Positions 1-8,090 are shown, counted from the stretch's first letter. The stretch: DNA of 10,959 nucleotides from VGEM01 sp033764265 (GCA_033764265.1 JANRJB010000008.1:1-10959); one strand, 5' to 3'. Numbers and translations are program-made. The notes: generated by a model not told the origin, from the sequence alone.

Positions 1-1818
1 CGCGCCAAGGGCGGCGCGGCCATGGTCGGCATCGAGTCCGCGCCGATTCATCCCTGCACCTGGCAGTTCGCCCAGCAGATGCGCCTGTGGGAGGACCGGG
101 TCGTGCCCGGCCTGAAAGCCTGTGCCGACGCCGTGCATGCCGCCGGTTCCAAGGTGTCGATCATTCTGTGGCATGGCGGGCACAACATCTCGCACTACGC
201 CACATCGCAGTTCAACGGGCTGGTGCCGCTGGCGCCGTCGCCGGTGCCTTCGCCGGTCACGGGCGACGTGCCCAAGGCCATGTCCCGCGCCGACATCGCC
301 GACATGATCGCGGCCTACCGCGCCGCGGCGCGGCGTTGCGTCGCCGCGGGCATCGACTGCATTGAGGTACAGACCTCGTCCGATTACCTGCTGGGCTCGT
401 TCCTGTCGCCCAAGCTCAACCGGCGCACCGATGAATACGGCGGCACACTCGAGAACCGCGCGCGGTTCGTGGTCGAGGTGTTGCAGGCCGTACGGGCGGA
501 GGCAGGCCCGAACACGGCCGTCGGCGTGCGCACCTGCATCGAACACATCATCCCGTCCGATCCCGGCGGCTACGGCCCCGCGGAGTCGCTGGCGGCAATG
601 AAGCATCTGGACTCGCGGGGCCTGGTCGACTGGGTCAGCCTGATGACCGGCTCGCACTGGGATTTCAGCGAGATGATCTCGCCGATGAACTATCCGCGCG
701 CCCAGTTGGCCGAACAGGCCGCGGCCTTCAAGCGCGCCCTGAGCGTGCCGGTGATCGTCGCCGGGCGCATCCGCACGCCCGCCGAGGCCGAGGCGATCAT
801 CGCCAAGGGCCAGGCCGACGTGGTGGCGATGGCGCGCACCTTCATCGCCGAACCCGATTGGGGCGTGAAAGCGATACGGGGCGAGGTGGACCGCATCCGC
901 CCGTGCATGTCGTGCAACCAGGGCTGCCTGGGGATCGTGCACCGGGCCCAGCCGGGCGGCTGCGTGCTCAACGCCGCGGCGGGCCGCGAACACGAGTTGA
1001 CCGCGCCCGCGCGCGCCACGAGGTCGATACGCGTGGCCGTGATCGGCGGCGGTCCGGCGGGGCTGGAATGCGCGCGGATTGCCGCCGAGCGCGGCCAGGC
1101 GGTGACGCTGTACGAGGCGGACAGCAAACTAGGCGGCGCGTTCCGGCTGGCCGCCGAAGCCCCTCATCGCGGCGAGATGAAGCTTCCGCTGGCCTGGTGG
1201 GAGCGCGAACTGGCGCGCCTGGGGGTCAGCGTCAATCTCGACGCGCGGATCGACGCCGGCGCACAACCGCCCGCCGACAAAGTGGTCTGGGCCATCGGCG
1301 CCGTGCCCGCGCCGACCATGATCTGGCGGACGCGGCCCAGCCTGGTGAACGGCATTCCCGGCAGCGCGGGCCTGCCGCATGGCCGCGACGTGCTGGCCGG
1401 GCGCGCGCAGGTGCGCGGCCGGGTGTTGGTGGTTGACGAGGAAGGCGGCTGGCCCGCCATCTCGACGGTGGAGACCATCGCCGCGAGGTCGGGCGTAACC
1501 GCCGTGACCCTGGCATCCTCGGCCGCGGTGTTCGGCCAGCCCGATCTGCATTTCAGCGAGGAAACCCGGCCGGTGGCGGCGCGGCTCAAGGCCGCCGGCG
1601 TGAGCGTCCGAGCCGGTACGCTGATCGCCCGCATCGACGGCGCCCATGCGCTGACCACCGGGGGCGAACAGTTGGGCCCATTCGATTCAATCGTTCTGTC
1701 GACCGGCGCGGCATCTTATCCTGTGCCCGAGGGCGCCTTGGCGATTGGTGACTGTGTGACGCCGCGCACATTTTGGGCGGCGGTTCAGGATGGCGCGCGG
1801 CTCGGCCGCATGCTGTAG
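1..1818 (+). CDS. NADH:flavin oxidoreductase, 2,4-dienoyl-CoA reductase-like (5' end missing)
   Basis: Old-yellow-enzyme-family iron-sulfur flavoprotein of the 2,4-dienoyl-CoA reductase/trimethylamine dehydrogenase type. Such enzymes pass electrons from NAD(P)H through FAD, a 4Fe-4S cluster and FMN to an unsaturated or amine substrate in the cytoplasm. The frame is open to base 1, reading RAKGGAA before the Met at 22. In this family that motif lies inside the barrel, so the true start is off the left edge. Numbering from Met 22: FMN barrel to about residue 280, with LWHGGHN near 50 and the signature FLSPKLNRRTDEYGG near 128-142. The cluster motif C-x2-C-x3-C-x11-C uses Cys295, 298, 302 and 314. 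A dinucleotide-binding GGGPAG lies at 342-347, followed by the C-terminal FAD/NAD part. Tyr122 and His212 match the spacing of the catalytic Tyr/His pair of E. coli FadH; the His of the trimethylamine dehydrogenase motif is Ser here. Substrate unknown. The next gene starts 28 bases downstream, so an operon is likely. Confidence 0.93.
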   Translation, partial: RAKGGAAMVGIESAPIHPCTWQFAQQMRLWEDRVVPGLKACADAVHAAGSKVSIILWHGGHNISHYATSQFNGLVPLAPSPVPSPVTGDVPKAMSRADIADMIAAYRAAARRCVAAGIDCIEVQTSSDYLLGSFLSPKLNRRTDEYGGTLENRARFVVEVLQAVRAEAGPNTAVGVRTCIEHIIPSDPGGYGPAESLAAMKHLDSRGLVDWVSLMTGSHWDFSEMISPMNYPRAQLAEQAAAFKRALSVPVIVAGRIRTPAEAEAIIAKGQADVVAMARTFIAEPDWGVKAIRGEVDRIRPCMSCNQGCLGIVHRAQPGGCVLNAAAGREHELTAPARATRSIRVAVIGGGPAGLECARIAAERGQAVTLYEADSKLGGAFRLAAEAPHRGEMKLPLAWWERELARLGVSVNLDARIDAGAQPPADKVVWAIGAVPAPTMIWRTRPSLVNGIPGSAGLPHGRDVLAGRAQVRGRVLVVDEEGGWPAISTVETIAARSGVTAVTLASSAAVFGQPDLHFSEETRPVAARLKAAGVSVRAGTLIARIDGAHALTTGGEQLGPFDSIVLSTGAASYPVPEGALAIGDCVTPRTFWAAVQDGARLGRML

Positions 1819-1837
1819 TGCGGTGATCGGTCTATCC

Positions 1838-1844
1838 GGGAGGA
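1838..1844 (+). promoter_or_regulatory. Ribosome binding site fixing the start of the SUMF1-like gene
   Basis: GGGAGGA ends two bases before the ATG at 1847, close but strong. An in-frame ATG at 1790 lies inside the preceding gene and would add 19 residues ahead of an otherwise canonical signal peptide, so the start at 1847 is preferred. A second ATG follows at once (1850), which would give a one-residue-shorter product at more usual spacing. Confidence 0.7.
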
Positions 1845-1846
1845 AC

Positions 1847-2797
1847 ATGATGAAGGTGTTGGCGATTGCGTTGGCCGCGAGTCTGGTTGGACCGGGATCG
1901 GCGTGGGCCGCGGATGCCGGCGCGAAACCCGGCACCGTGTTCAAGGACTGCCCGACCTGCCCGGAGATGGTGGTCATCCCGCCAGGGTCGTTCCTGCAGG
2001 GACGCGACGGCCGCGATGTGATGGAACCGGTGCGCTACGAAGGCCCGCCGCATCAAGTCACCATCGGTTATTCGTTCGCGGTCGGCAAAACCGAAATCAC
2101 CACCGGCCAGTTCAAGGAATTCGTTGACGCCACCGGTTATAAGGCCAACGACGTCTGCAACATCTGGGACGGCAAGACCGCCTTCAAGACGCCCAACACC
2201 GGCTGGCGCAATCCCGGCTATGGCCGCCCGCCCGCCGACAACGAGCCCGGCGCCTGCCTGAGCTGGGACGACGCCAAGGCCTACATCGCCTGGCTGAATG
2301 CCAAAACCGGCAAAAGCTATCGCCTGCTGACCGAGTCCGAGTGGGAATACGTGGCGCGTGCCGGCGGCCCGCCGACGCTGTTCACCTGGGGCGATAACCC
2401 CGACGACGCGTGCAAGACCGCCAACGTCGCCGACCAAGCCAGCGCGAACCTGCCGCCGCCGATGACGCCGCGGCCGTTTCCCCTGGCCAACTGCAACGAC
2501 GGCTTCCCCTACATCGCCCCGGCCGGCGCGCTGGCGCCCAACGCCTTCGGGGTCCACGACATGATCGGCAGCATCTGGGAGTGGGTGGAAGACTGCTACG
2601 TCATGCCCTACCCCGCCAACACGCCGACCGACGGCTCGGCCTACCTGGGCCCCGACGGCTGCGACCGCCGGGTTTCCAAGGGCGGGAGTTGGGGATCGAC
2701 CATCGACCGCCAGATCCCGACGTTCCGCGGCCGCGACCCGTCGGCGCTGACCAGTCAGGTCTTCGGCTTTCGCGTGGCGCGCGACCTGCGCGATTGA
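1847..2797 (+). CDS. Exported SUMF1/formylglycine-generating-enzyme-like protein
   Basis: A 316-residue protein of the FGE-sulfatase (SUMF1/EgtB/PvdO) fold. It begins with a Sec-type signal peptide (MMKVLAIALAASLVG, likely cleaved after AWA at about residue 21), so it should act in the periplasm. Fold landmarks in order: CPTCPEMVVIPPGSFLQG (35-52), the KTEITTGQFKEFVDATGY segment (81-98), LSWDDAKAYIAWLNAKTGKSYRLLTESEWEYVARAG (138-173), FGVHDMIGSIWEWVEDCY (234-251) and RVSKGGSW (275-282). True formylglycine-generating enzymes carry two copper-binding cysteines shortly after GGSW. Here that stretch reads GSTIDRQIPTFRGRD with no cysteine, so sulfatase activation by the known chemistry is unlikely. 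Periplasmic relatives such as PvdO act in pyoverdine maturation, but nothing here indicates siderophore synthesis. Probably co-transcribed with the oxidoreductase upstream; the TonB receptor gene follows after 173 bases. Fold sure, function unknown. Confidence 0.9.
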   Translation: MMKVLAIALAASLVGPGSAWAADAGAKPGTVFKDCPTCPEMVVIPPGSFLQGRDGRDVMEPVRYEGPPHQVTIGYSFAVGKTEITTGQFKEFVDATGYKANDVCNIWDGKTAFKTPNTGWRNPGYGRPPADNEPGACLSWDDAKAYIAWLNAKTGKSYRLLTESEWEYVARAGGPPTLFTWGDNPDDACKTANVADQASANLPPPMTPRPFPLANCNDGFPYIAPAGALAPNAFGVHDMIGSIWEWVEDCYVMPYPANTPTDGSAYLGPDGCDRRVSKGGSWGSTIDRQIPTFRGRDPSALTSQVFGFRVARDLRD

Positions 2798-2908
2798 CAC
2801 CCATGACGGGCGAAGCCGCTGAGAACCATGGTTCGGGCGTCGCCGTTGTGGATCTGTTGCTGATCGGACACAGTTTCGTCCGAGATATGAGCATCGCGCG
2901 ACCCCCGG

Positions 2909-2937
2909 TTGACGGCATTGTCTCCAGCCAACAGCAT
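2909..2937 (+). promoter_or_regulatory. Weak candidate promoter for the TonB receptor gene
   Basis: TTGACG at 2909-2914 is a good -35 match, but 17 bases later the -10 position reads CAGCAT, matching only three of six consensus bases. The 173-base gap before the receptor start is long enough for its own promoter. No other structure was found in this gap, and the promoter call is tentative. Confidence 0.2.
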
Positions 2938-2970
2938 CCCGCCGTGCGGTCTTTGGGTTGGGGAACAATC

Positions 2971-5475
2971 ATGTCATACGGTTTTCGTTTCGCGACCGCC
3001 ACGGCGGTTGGCGCCTTGATGGCGGCGTTCACCACGCCGGCCTCGGCCCAGGCCGAGCAACGCCAACAATCGGCGCAGGCGCCATCGCTGGAGGAGATTG
3101 TCGTCACGGCGCGTAAGCGTGAGGAATCGCTGCTCGAAATACCGGTTGCGATCACTGCGTTTTCGGCGGCCGATATCGAACGAGCCGATGTCTTCGACAT
3201 TCGCGAGATCACCAAGTTCGCGCCTGGCTTCCAGTTCCGGGCGGTCGGCGGCAATGGCGGCGGCGGACGCTCGAATCCGTTCGTCATCTTCCGAGGCATG
3301 ACCATGTCCTCGACGCTGCCGCGCCAGTCGACCGGCGCGGTGTTCATCGACGGTGTCTACGTCTTGGGCGGCACCAACTCGGTCAACACCGTCGACGTCG
3401 AGCGGGTCGAGGTCATCAAAGGTCCACAAAACGCCTACTTCGGCCGCAACACCTTCGGCGGGGCCATCAACTTCATCACCAAGACACCCTCGACCGACGA
3501 GGTGCGCGGCGAAGTATCCGCAGAAGCCTCGACGCGCGATTCCTACGACGTCAATTTCAGCGTCGAGGGACCGCTGGTTGAAGGTCGTCTGGCCGGTCGG
3601 GTCACCACCGTCCTCCATCAGAAGGGACCGCACTACACCGCCAATGACGGCGGTGAGCTGGGCGAGGAGACCACCGAGTCGATCACCGCCACCCTTTACG
3701 CCACACCGTCCGACAATTTCTGGATCAAGCTGCGTGGCCATTACCAGGAAGACGACGATGGTGCTCCGGCGACGTCGCACCTTTACGCTCCTTTGCACGG
3801 CAACGCCTCGACCTCATGCGCCGGACTGCTTTTTGATGGGGCGGACGCCGTCACCAAAGCAGCGCGCCAATTCGCCGTGTCGCTGCCCTATTTCTGCAAT
3901 AACGTGCCGACCATCCGCGACATCGGCGAGAAGACGATCGTGACAGCCAACACCAGGCTGGCGAGCCCGCGGTTGGCCGGTCTGGGCAACCCCAACGGCC
4001 TGATCGACGGTTTCGTCAACAACATCCTCAACGACCCGCTGGTCGCGCGCGCGCCACGCATCGATCATTTCGGTCTGGTGCGAGAGAACCGGCGCTTCAA
4101 TGGTCAGGCCGAATACGAGTTCGCCAGTGGCATCACCACCGCGCTCAATGTCGGCTACGACAAGACCAAACAGAACTCGATCTTCGACCAGGACCGTAGC
4201 GACGTCGAGAATCTTTACACCACCGTGCCAGCGATCTTCCGCGTCGTGACTGTCGAGGGCCGCGTACAATCGCCGCAGGATCAGGTTTTCCGCTGGATGG
4301 TCGGCGCCACCTACTACGACGGCGACTTTGACGGCCACTTCAACGGCGAGCTGCAGTACCAGGTGCGCACGGTGCCAACCGCACCGATTGCACGTGCCGT
4401 TACCACCAACGTGCCGATTAACCGCGACGGCGAACGCGCCAAGGTCAAGGCCGGGTTCATGGCGCTACAGTACGACGTGACCGAGCAGCTGGAGCTGAAC
4501 GGCGAGTTGCGCTACCAGCAAGACAAGTCGAAGACCGCGCCGTCCAACCCGGCCTCGCTGACCGCCAGCTTCAAGGACTGGCTGCCGCGCGTCATCGTTA
4601 ACTACAAGCCGCAGGATGACTGGACCTTGTATGCGAGCTGGGCGCGCGGCGTGCTGCCCGGTCAATTCAACCAGTCCTTCATCACGGCGACCGCGACCGA
4701 GCGCAGCGACATCGAGGCGGTGTTCCCCGGCATCGCGAACGTCGTCGAATCGGAGAAGGTCGACAGCTACGAGGTCGGCTCCAAACAGCAGTTGTTCGAC
4801 AGCCGCGTCCAGTACACGCTGGCTGGCTATTATATGAAATGGTCGAACATAAAGGCTGGGGCCGCCTTCGTTGCCCCGTCGACCGGTCGGACGATCACCG
4901 GTCTGATCACCCCCGGTAACGCGACCCTGAAAGGCATCGAGTGGGACGGCACCATGGCCATTGCCGAGGGTTTCAACTTCAACCTGCGCGGCGCCTGGCA
5001 GATCGGTAAGTACACCAACTTCATTCAACCGTTCCTGGCCCAATTGACATCGAACGCCACCCGCTTCGACGGCAAACGGTTGTCGCGTGTGCCAAAGTGG
5101 AGCGGCTCGGCGGCAATCGACTACGAGGACCGTCTAGCCGGCGACTGGAACTGGTTCGGACGGTTCGACGTCAGTTACACCGGCAAAGCCTGGGACAGCG
5201 AAGCCAACATTGTGCAGTTCAACGACTATTTCCGCGCCAATGCACGCGTCGGTGTCGAGGACGAAAACTTGAGGGTCGAGTTGTTCGTCAAGAACCTGTT
5301 CGACGACCAGAACTGGGACTTCGGTTTCCGAAACGTCTACCAGGGCAATCCGGTCAACAACGCGATCTTTATCCCGCTGCCGGCGCCGTTCACCGGTTTC
5401 GGCTTCCCGCAAGGCATCATCGCGCAGCCGCCCGACAAGCGTGAATTTGGCCTTCGGATGCGCTACAACTTTTGA
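2971..5475 (+). CDS. TonB-dependent outer-membrane receptor
   Basis: An 834-residue TonB-dependent receptor, which imports a bound ligand across the outer membrane using energy from TonB-ExbBD. The start at 2971 gives a clean signal peptide (hydrophobic to about residue 20, cleavage after PASA near 26) and has GGGGA upstream. The frame stays open far upstream, but without receptor-like sequence. Plug domain: EEIVVTARKREESLLEIPVAI (41-61, TonB-box region), FVIFRGM (104-110), the GAVFIDGVY motif (122-130) and VERVEVIKGPQNAYFGRNTFGGAINFIT (143-170). The rest is a beta barrel of alternating polar and aromatic strands ending in LRMRYNF, with the C-terminal Phe expected for BAM-assembled barrels. 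Cys283 and Cys309 could form a disulfide in an extracellular loop. The plug resembles the large receptor families expanded in sphingomonads and Steroidobacter-type bacteria; ligand unknown. Given the oxidoreductase upstream, an organic nutrient is as likely as a siderophore. A terminator lies 31 bases after the stop. Confidence 0.96.
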   Translation: MSYGFRFATATAVGALMAAFTTPASAQAEQRQQSAQAPSLEEIVVTARKREESLLEIPVAITAFSAADIERADVFDIREITKFAPGFQFRAVGGNGGGGRSNPFVIFRGMTMSSTLPRQSTGAVFIDGVYVLGGTNSVNTVDVERVEVIKGPQNAYFGRNTFGGAINFITKTPSTDEVRGEVSAEASTRDSYDVNFSVEGPLVEGRLAGRVTTVLHQKGPHYTANDGGELGEETTESITATLYATPSDNFWIKLRGHYQEDDDGAPATSHLYAPLHGNASTSCAGLLFDGADAVTKAARQFAVSLPYFCNNVPTIRDIGEKTIVTANTRLASPRLAGLGNPNGLIDGFVNNILNDPLVARAPRIDHFGLVRENRRFNGQAEYEFASGITTALNVGYDKTKQNSIFDQDRSDVENLYTTVPAIFRVVTVEGRVQSPQDQVFRWMVGATYYDGDFDGHFNGELQYQVRTVPTAPIARAVTTNVPINRDGERAKVKAGFMALQYDVTEQLELNGELRYQQDKSKTAPSNPASLTASFKDWLPRVIVNYKPQDDWTLYASWARGVLPGQFNQSFITATATERSDIEAVFPGIANVVESEKVDSYEVGSKQQLFDSRVQYTLAGYYMKWSNIKAGAAFVAPSTGRTITGLITPGNATLKGIEWDGTMAIAEGFNFNLRGAWQIGKYTNFIQPFLAQLTSNATRFDGKRLSRVPKWSGSAAIDYEDRLAGDWNWFGRFDVSYTGKAWDSEANIVQFNDYFRANARVGVEDENLRVELFVKNLFDDQNWDFGFRNVYQGNPVNNAIFIPLPAPFTGFGFPQGIIAQPPDKREFGLRMRYNF

Positions 5476-5506
5476 GGCGCGCGAGACATCGCTACGGTAG
5501 CGTGCC

Positions 5507-5534
5507 CGGGCGCGTCCGCGCGCCCGTTTCGTTT
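5507..5534 (+). terminator. Intrinsic terminator after the TonB receptor gene
   Basis: Perfect 8-bp GC stem CGGGCGCG (5507-5514) and CGCGCCCG (5519-5526) around a TCCG loop, followed by TTTCGTTT (5527-5534). The T-rich tract is on the plus-strand side only, so it should end receptor transcription. For the convergent methyltransferase gene, whose stop overlaps the tract, the hairpin has no T-run. Confidence 0.8.
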
Positions 5535-7072
5535 CAGGTCAGGGGCTTCGCCGCCAGGCACAGATACATCGCGGCGAACGCCTGCGGATGGGCGCGCTCG
5601 AAGGCGGCGACCGCACGCGGATCGCTTACCAAGGGATCGCCCGGATTGACCGCCGCATAGGCATGTGCAGCGCTGGCAGCGGCGAATCCAAATCCAAGAA
5701 ACGACAGACCGGCGCCAGCGACCAGGCCGGCGACGCCGCGTGGAGTGAAGACGTGCTCCATCCCGTGGAACACCAGATCGCGGCACATCGAGGTGGAGTA
5801 AAAGTCGAGGAACCCGAATAGCGGCGCCAGCCGCTGGGCGCGCGCGCCGGGCATCGCAGCCTTGCTGCGGACCAGGGCGCGCAAAGCGCGGATACCGTCG
5901 ATCGTCGGCGCGAGCTTGTGCCGGTCGACCAGATCTCGGGCGGCGGCGATCGAGTCGCGCGCCGCGGCGCTGTACAGCCCAAGATAGATCAAGCCGCCTG
6001 GCGCGAGATTTTCGGCCAGCACCGACAACCCGCGCGCCGGCTGCGCCACGTGATGCAACACACCCAGGCACTCGATGTAATCGAACGGCGGGCCGCGCAG
6101 ATCCAAGAGATCGCCGGCGATATAAGTGACGTTGTCGAGGCCCAGTTCGGCGGTCTTGCGCGCGGCATAGGCGAGGCTGGGCCGTGACAGATCGAGCGCG
6201 ACGATCTCGGCCTCGCGAAACTGGCTGGCGCATTGAATCGCCTGCTGGCCGGTGCCGCAGCCGGCCACCAGGATGCGCGGGCGCGGCGCGGCGTGCCGAA
6301 CAGACAAACCGTAGCGTTCGGCGATGGCGGCGCGGAAACCGGCGAACGGTTGCGGTTCTTCCCTCGCGCAAACCGTCCAGCGCGGATAGGGGTTTTCCTC
6401 GTACTGGCTGCGCACCGCCCGGGATACCGGGTCTGCCACCGCGTCCAGTGCGGCGATGCCGGCGATCAGCGCGCGGTCTTGCCGCGGTTCATCGTGCATG
6501 ACGCGCAGCAAGTCGGCAATCGCGGGGTCGACCGTGGCACCGGTGTCGAGCCAAAGTTCTTCGCCGATCAGACGATAAGCCGCCAACACAGCAGCATGCG
6601 ATGGCGCGAAGCTTGCGTGCAGCGCGGCGTCGAGCGCCGCAGCGGCGGCGACCTCGGTCGGGGTCACAGCCCAAACGTACTCGTTCAGTATACATTGGAG
6701 CGCGAGTGTCACCGCCAAGGGCAGCGGCGCGGCGGCCGGTTCAGCGACCAGCCCGGCGCGGACCGCTGTCAGCATTCGTTCCCAGGCCGGATCGGTAACC
6801 AGACACTGGCGCAAGATTGTCGTGGCGAGCGGCCGGGCGAGCGCTGCGTGAAGTTGAGGTGTGGCCGGGCCTCCGGCGAGCGCCGCCGCAACCACCGAGT
6901 GCTGCCCCAGCACGCGGATCGCCGCACGGAATGCCGCTTCGGGTGGCGCCCAGCCTTTGGTCAGCGCCGGGGGCAAGGCGATGGCGAGCTCGCGCTCGTC
7001 CGGTGCTGGAGCAGCCCGGTCCAGCCAACGGTCGAGGCAAGCCGTAAACGCCGAACGGTCCATGTCATCCAC
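5534..7072 (-). CDS. Class I SAM-dependent methyltransferase with long N-terminal helical region
   Basis: A 512-residue protein whose second half is a Rossmann-fold methyltransferase: RILVAGCGTGQQAIQCA (266-282, SAM-binding motif I), an acidic end of strand 2 in VALDLSRP (291-298), GDLLDL (320-325), FDYIECLGVLHHV (330-342, motif IV region) and LAPGGLIYLGLYS (356-368). SQYEENPYPRW at 222-232, just ahead of the fold, is a signature also seen in large bacterial methyltransferases with helical repeat N-termini. Residues 1-210 are alanine- and leucine-rich, look all-helical and hold no motif I can name. No signal peptide, so cytoplasmic. The start is GTG at 7072, with AAAGGGG about six bases upstream; ATG at 7063 would shorten it by three residues. 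It stands alone on its strand, facing the receptor terminator and diverging from the IclR gene. Target molecule unknown. Confidence 0.9.
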   Translation of the reverse strand: MDDMDRSAFTACLDRWLDRAAPAPDERELAIALPPALTKGWAPPEAAFRAAIRVLGQHSVVAAALAGGPATPQLHAALARPLATTILRQCLVTDPAWERMLTAVRAGLVAEPAAAPLPLAVTLALQCILNEYVWAVTPTEVAAAAALDAALHASFAPSHAAVLAAYRLIGEELWLDTGATVDPAIADLLRVMHDEPRQDRALIAGIAALDAVADPVSRAVRSQYEENPYPRWTVCAREEPQPFAGFRAAIAERYGLSVRHAAPRPRILVAGCGTGQQAIQCASQFREAEIVALDLSRPSLAYAARKTAELGLDNVTYIAGDLLDLRGPPFDYIECLGVLHHVAQPARGLSVLAENLAPGGLIYLGLYSAAARDSIAAARDLVDRHKLAPTIDGIRALRALVRSKAAMPGARAQRLAPLFGFLDFYSTSMCRDLVFHGMEHVFTPRGVAGLVAGAGLSFLGFGFAAASAAHAYAAVNPGDPLVSDPRAVAAFERAHPQAFAAMYLCLAAKPLT

Positions 7073-7285
7073 TTGCCACCCCTTTGCCGCCGCCGGTGGT
7101 GGGTTAGCTGCTCTATTTCCGTCGAGTTGGGCCGGTCAAGCCAGCCGCCGACACCGCGCATGAATTCACACATGTGCGGCGATGCCGTTCTTGTCGGCGT
7201 CCGTTTGCCGAACGCGAAGGCTTGCCTTACGCTCGCACCGTAACCATGTCGGGCCTGCGACACCCGACCCGGAGGTGCGGCAGCC
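7073..7285. promoter_or_regulatory. Divergent control region between methyltransferase and IclR genes
   Basis: This 213-base stretch must hold the promoters of both flanking genes. On the minus strand TTGACC (complement of 7134-7139) is a good -35, but only a poor -10 (TAGAGC, 18 bases on) follows. On the plus side I could not settle on a promoter. GGAGG at 7271-7275 is the ribosome binding site of the IclR gene. An imperfect dyad lies near the middle and is listed separately. Confidence 0.45.
7154..7179. promoter_or_regulatory. Imperfect 26-bp dyad, candidate operator
   Basis: The arrangement is CCGC-1-CATG-8-CATG-1-GCGG, symmetric about the middle of the AATTCACA centre, and it contains the perfect palindrome CACATGTG (7169-7176). 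IclR-family dimers bind inverted repeats, often in front of their own or a divergent gene. This site lies 106 bases before the IclR start, within the divergent region. Binding is inferred from position and symmetry only; it does not resemble an IclR consensus I know. Confidence 0.3.
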
Positions 7286-8086
7286 ATGGCCACGCGCAAG
7301 GCAGATTCGTTTTCGGTGCGTTCGCTGGAACGCGGGCTCGACATCCTGCGCGTGTTGAACACGCACAACGGGCTGACGGTGACCGAGACCGCCGAGCTGG
7401 TGGAACTGCCGCGCCCGACCTCGTTCCGGCTGCTGCGCACGCTGGAACGGCTGGGCTACATCTTCCGCGACGACGCCGACAAGAAGTTCCGCCTGACCTC
7501 GCAGGTCCGGACGCTCGCGCACGGCTTCGACGAGGAGGAGTGGCTGCCCAAGCTGGCCCGGCCGTTGATGGTGGAGCTGTGCAAGCGCATCCTGTGGCCG
7601 GTGGCGATCATCACCAACATCGGCACGGCGATGCTGGTGCGCGACTCCACCCACTCGATCAGCCCGTTTTCAATGTTCCGCCATCGCGGCGGCTTCAAGA
7701 TTCCGCTGCTGCACACCGCTGCGGGGCAGATGTACCTGGCGATGTGCGCAGGCGAGATGCGCGAGCAGCTGATCAACTATGCGGTCGCCGCCGACCCCCA
7801 GACCTTCGTGCGCGCCGGGGTGACGCGCCCCAACTACACGCGCAACCTGGAGCGCATCCGCGCCGAGGGGCACTACTGCATCAAGGTGCCGGGCCAGAAC
7901 CACTGCTCGCTGGCCGTGCCGGTGATGACCAGTGACGGCATTTTTGCCGTGCTCAGCCTGTCGTTCTACCCCAGCGCGCTGACCACCAAGCAGGCGGTGG
8001 ACGCCTTCGCCCAGCCGATGAAGGACACCGCCGCCAAGATCGGCGCGGCATTGAATATCTGGCGCGCGGAGCGCGTGGCGGCCTGA
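7286..8086 (+). CDS. IclR-family transcriptional regulator
   Basis: A 266-residue regulator with the usual IclR layout and length. The N-terminal winged helix-turn-helix spans about residues 11-75 (SVRSLERGLDILRVLNTHNG, then TVTETAELVELPRPTSFRLLRTLERLGYIFRD, then the wing KKFRLTSQV). The C-terminal effector-binding domain spans about 88-262, with the conserved PLLHTAAGQMYLA (140-152), the region of the AEGHYCIKVPGQNHCSLAVPVM segment (193-214) and the strand IFAVLSLSFYP. Family members sense small aromatic or organic acids and repress or activate catabolic operons; the helix-turn-helix recalls MhpR-type regulators, but the effector cannot be told from sequence. Start ATG at 7286 with GGAGG ten bases upstream. 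It diverges from the 512-residue methyltransferase gene and converges on the alpha/beta hydrolase gene. Likely targets are its own promoter and one of the neighbouring units. Confidence 0.95.
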   Translation: MATRKADSFSVRSLERGLDILRVLNTHNGLTVTETAELVELPRPTSFRLLRTLERLGYIFRDDADKKFRLTSQVRTLAHGFDEEEWLPKLARPLMVELCKRILWPVAIITNIGTAMLVRDSTHSISPFSMFRHRGGFKIPLLHTAAGQMYLAMCAGEMREQLINYAVAADPQTFVRAGVTRPNYTRNLERIRAEGHYCIKVPGQNHCSLAVPVMTSDGIFAVLSLSFYPSALTTKQAVDAFAQPMKDTAAKIGAALNIWRAERVAA

Positions 8087-8090
8087 AGTT

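Noticed and set aside
1832..2968. Long open minus-strand frame opposite the SUMF1-like gene
   Set aside because: Low-complexity Gly/Arg/Val-rich translation without domain motifs, antisense to a gene with clear family landmarks; typical of high-GC DNA.
2410..2970. In-frame open extension upstream of the TonB receptor, including an ATG at 2803
   Set aside because: The sequence before 2971 overlaps the SUMF1-like gene in another frame, lacks receptor character and would bury the signal peptide. The start at 2971 gives a canonical signal peptide.
5491..5501. Short palindrome GCTACGGTAGC after the TonB receptor stop
   Set aside because: Five-base arms with a one-base centre cannot form a stable loop. 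The adjacent GC-rich hairpin explains termination.
6233..7243. Long open plus-strand frame opposite the 512-residue methyltransferase
   Set aside because: Arg/Gly-rich translation with no motif. The minus strand carries intact methyltransferase motifs over the same bases.
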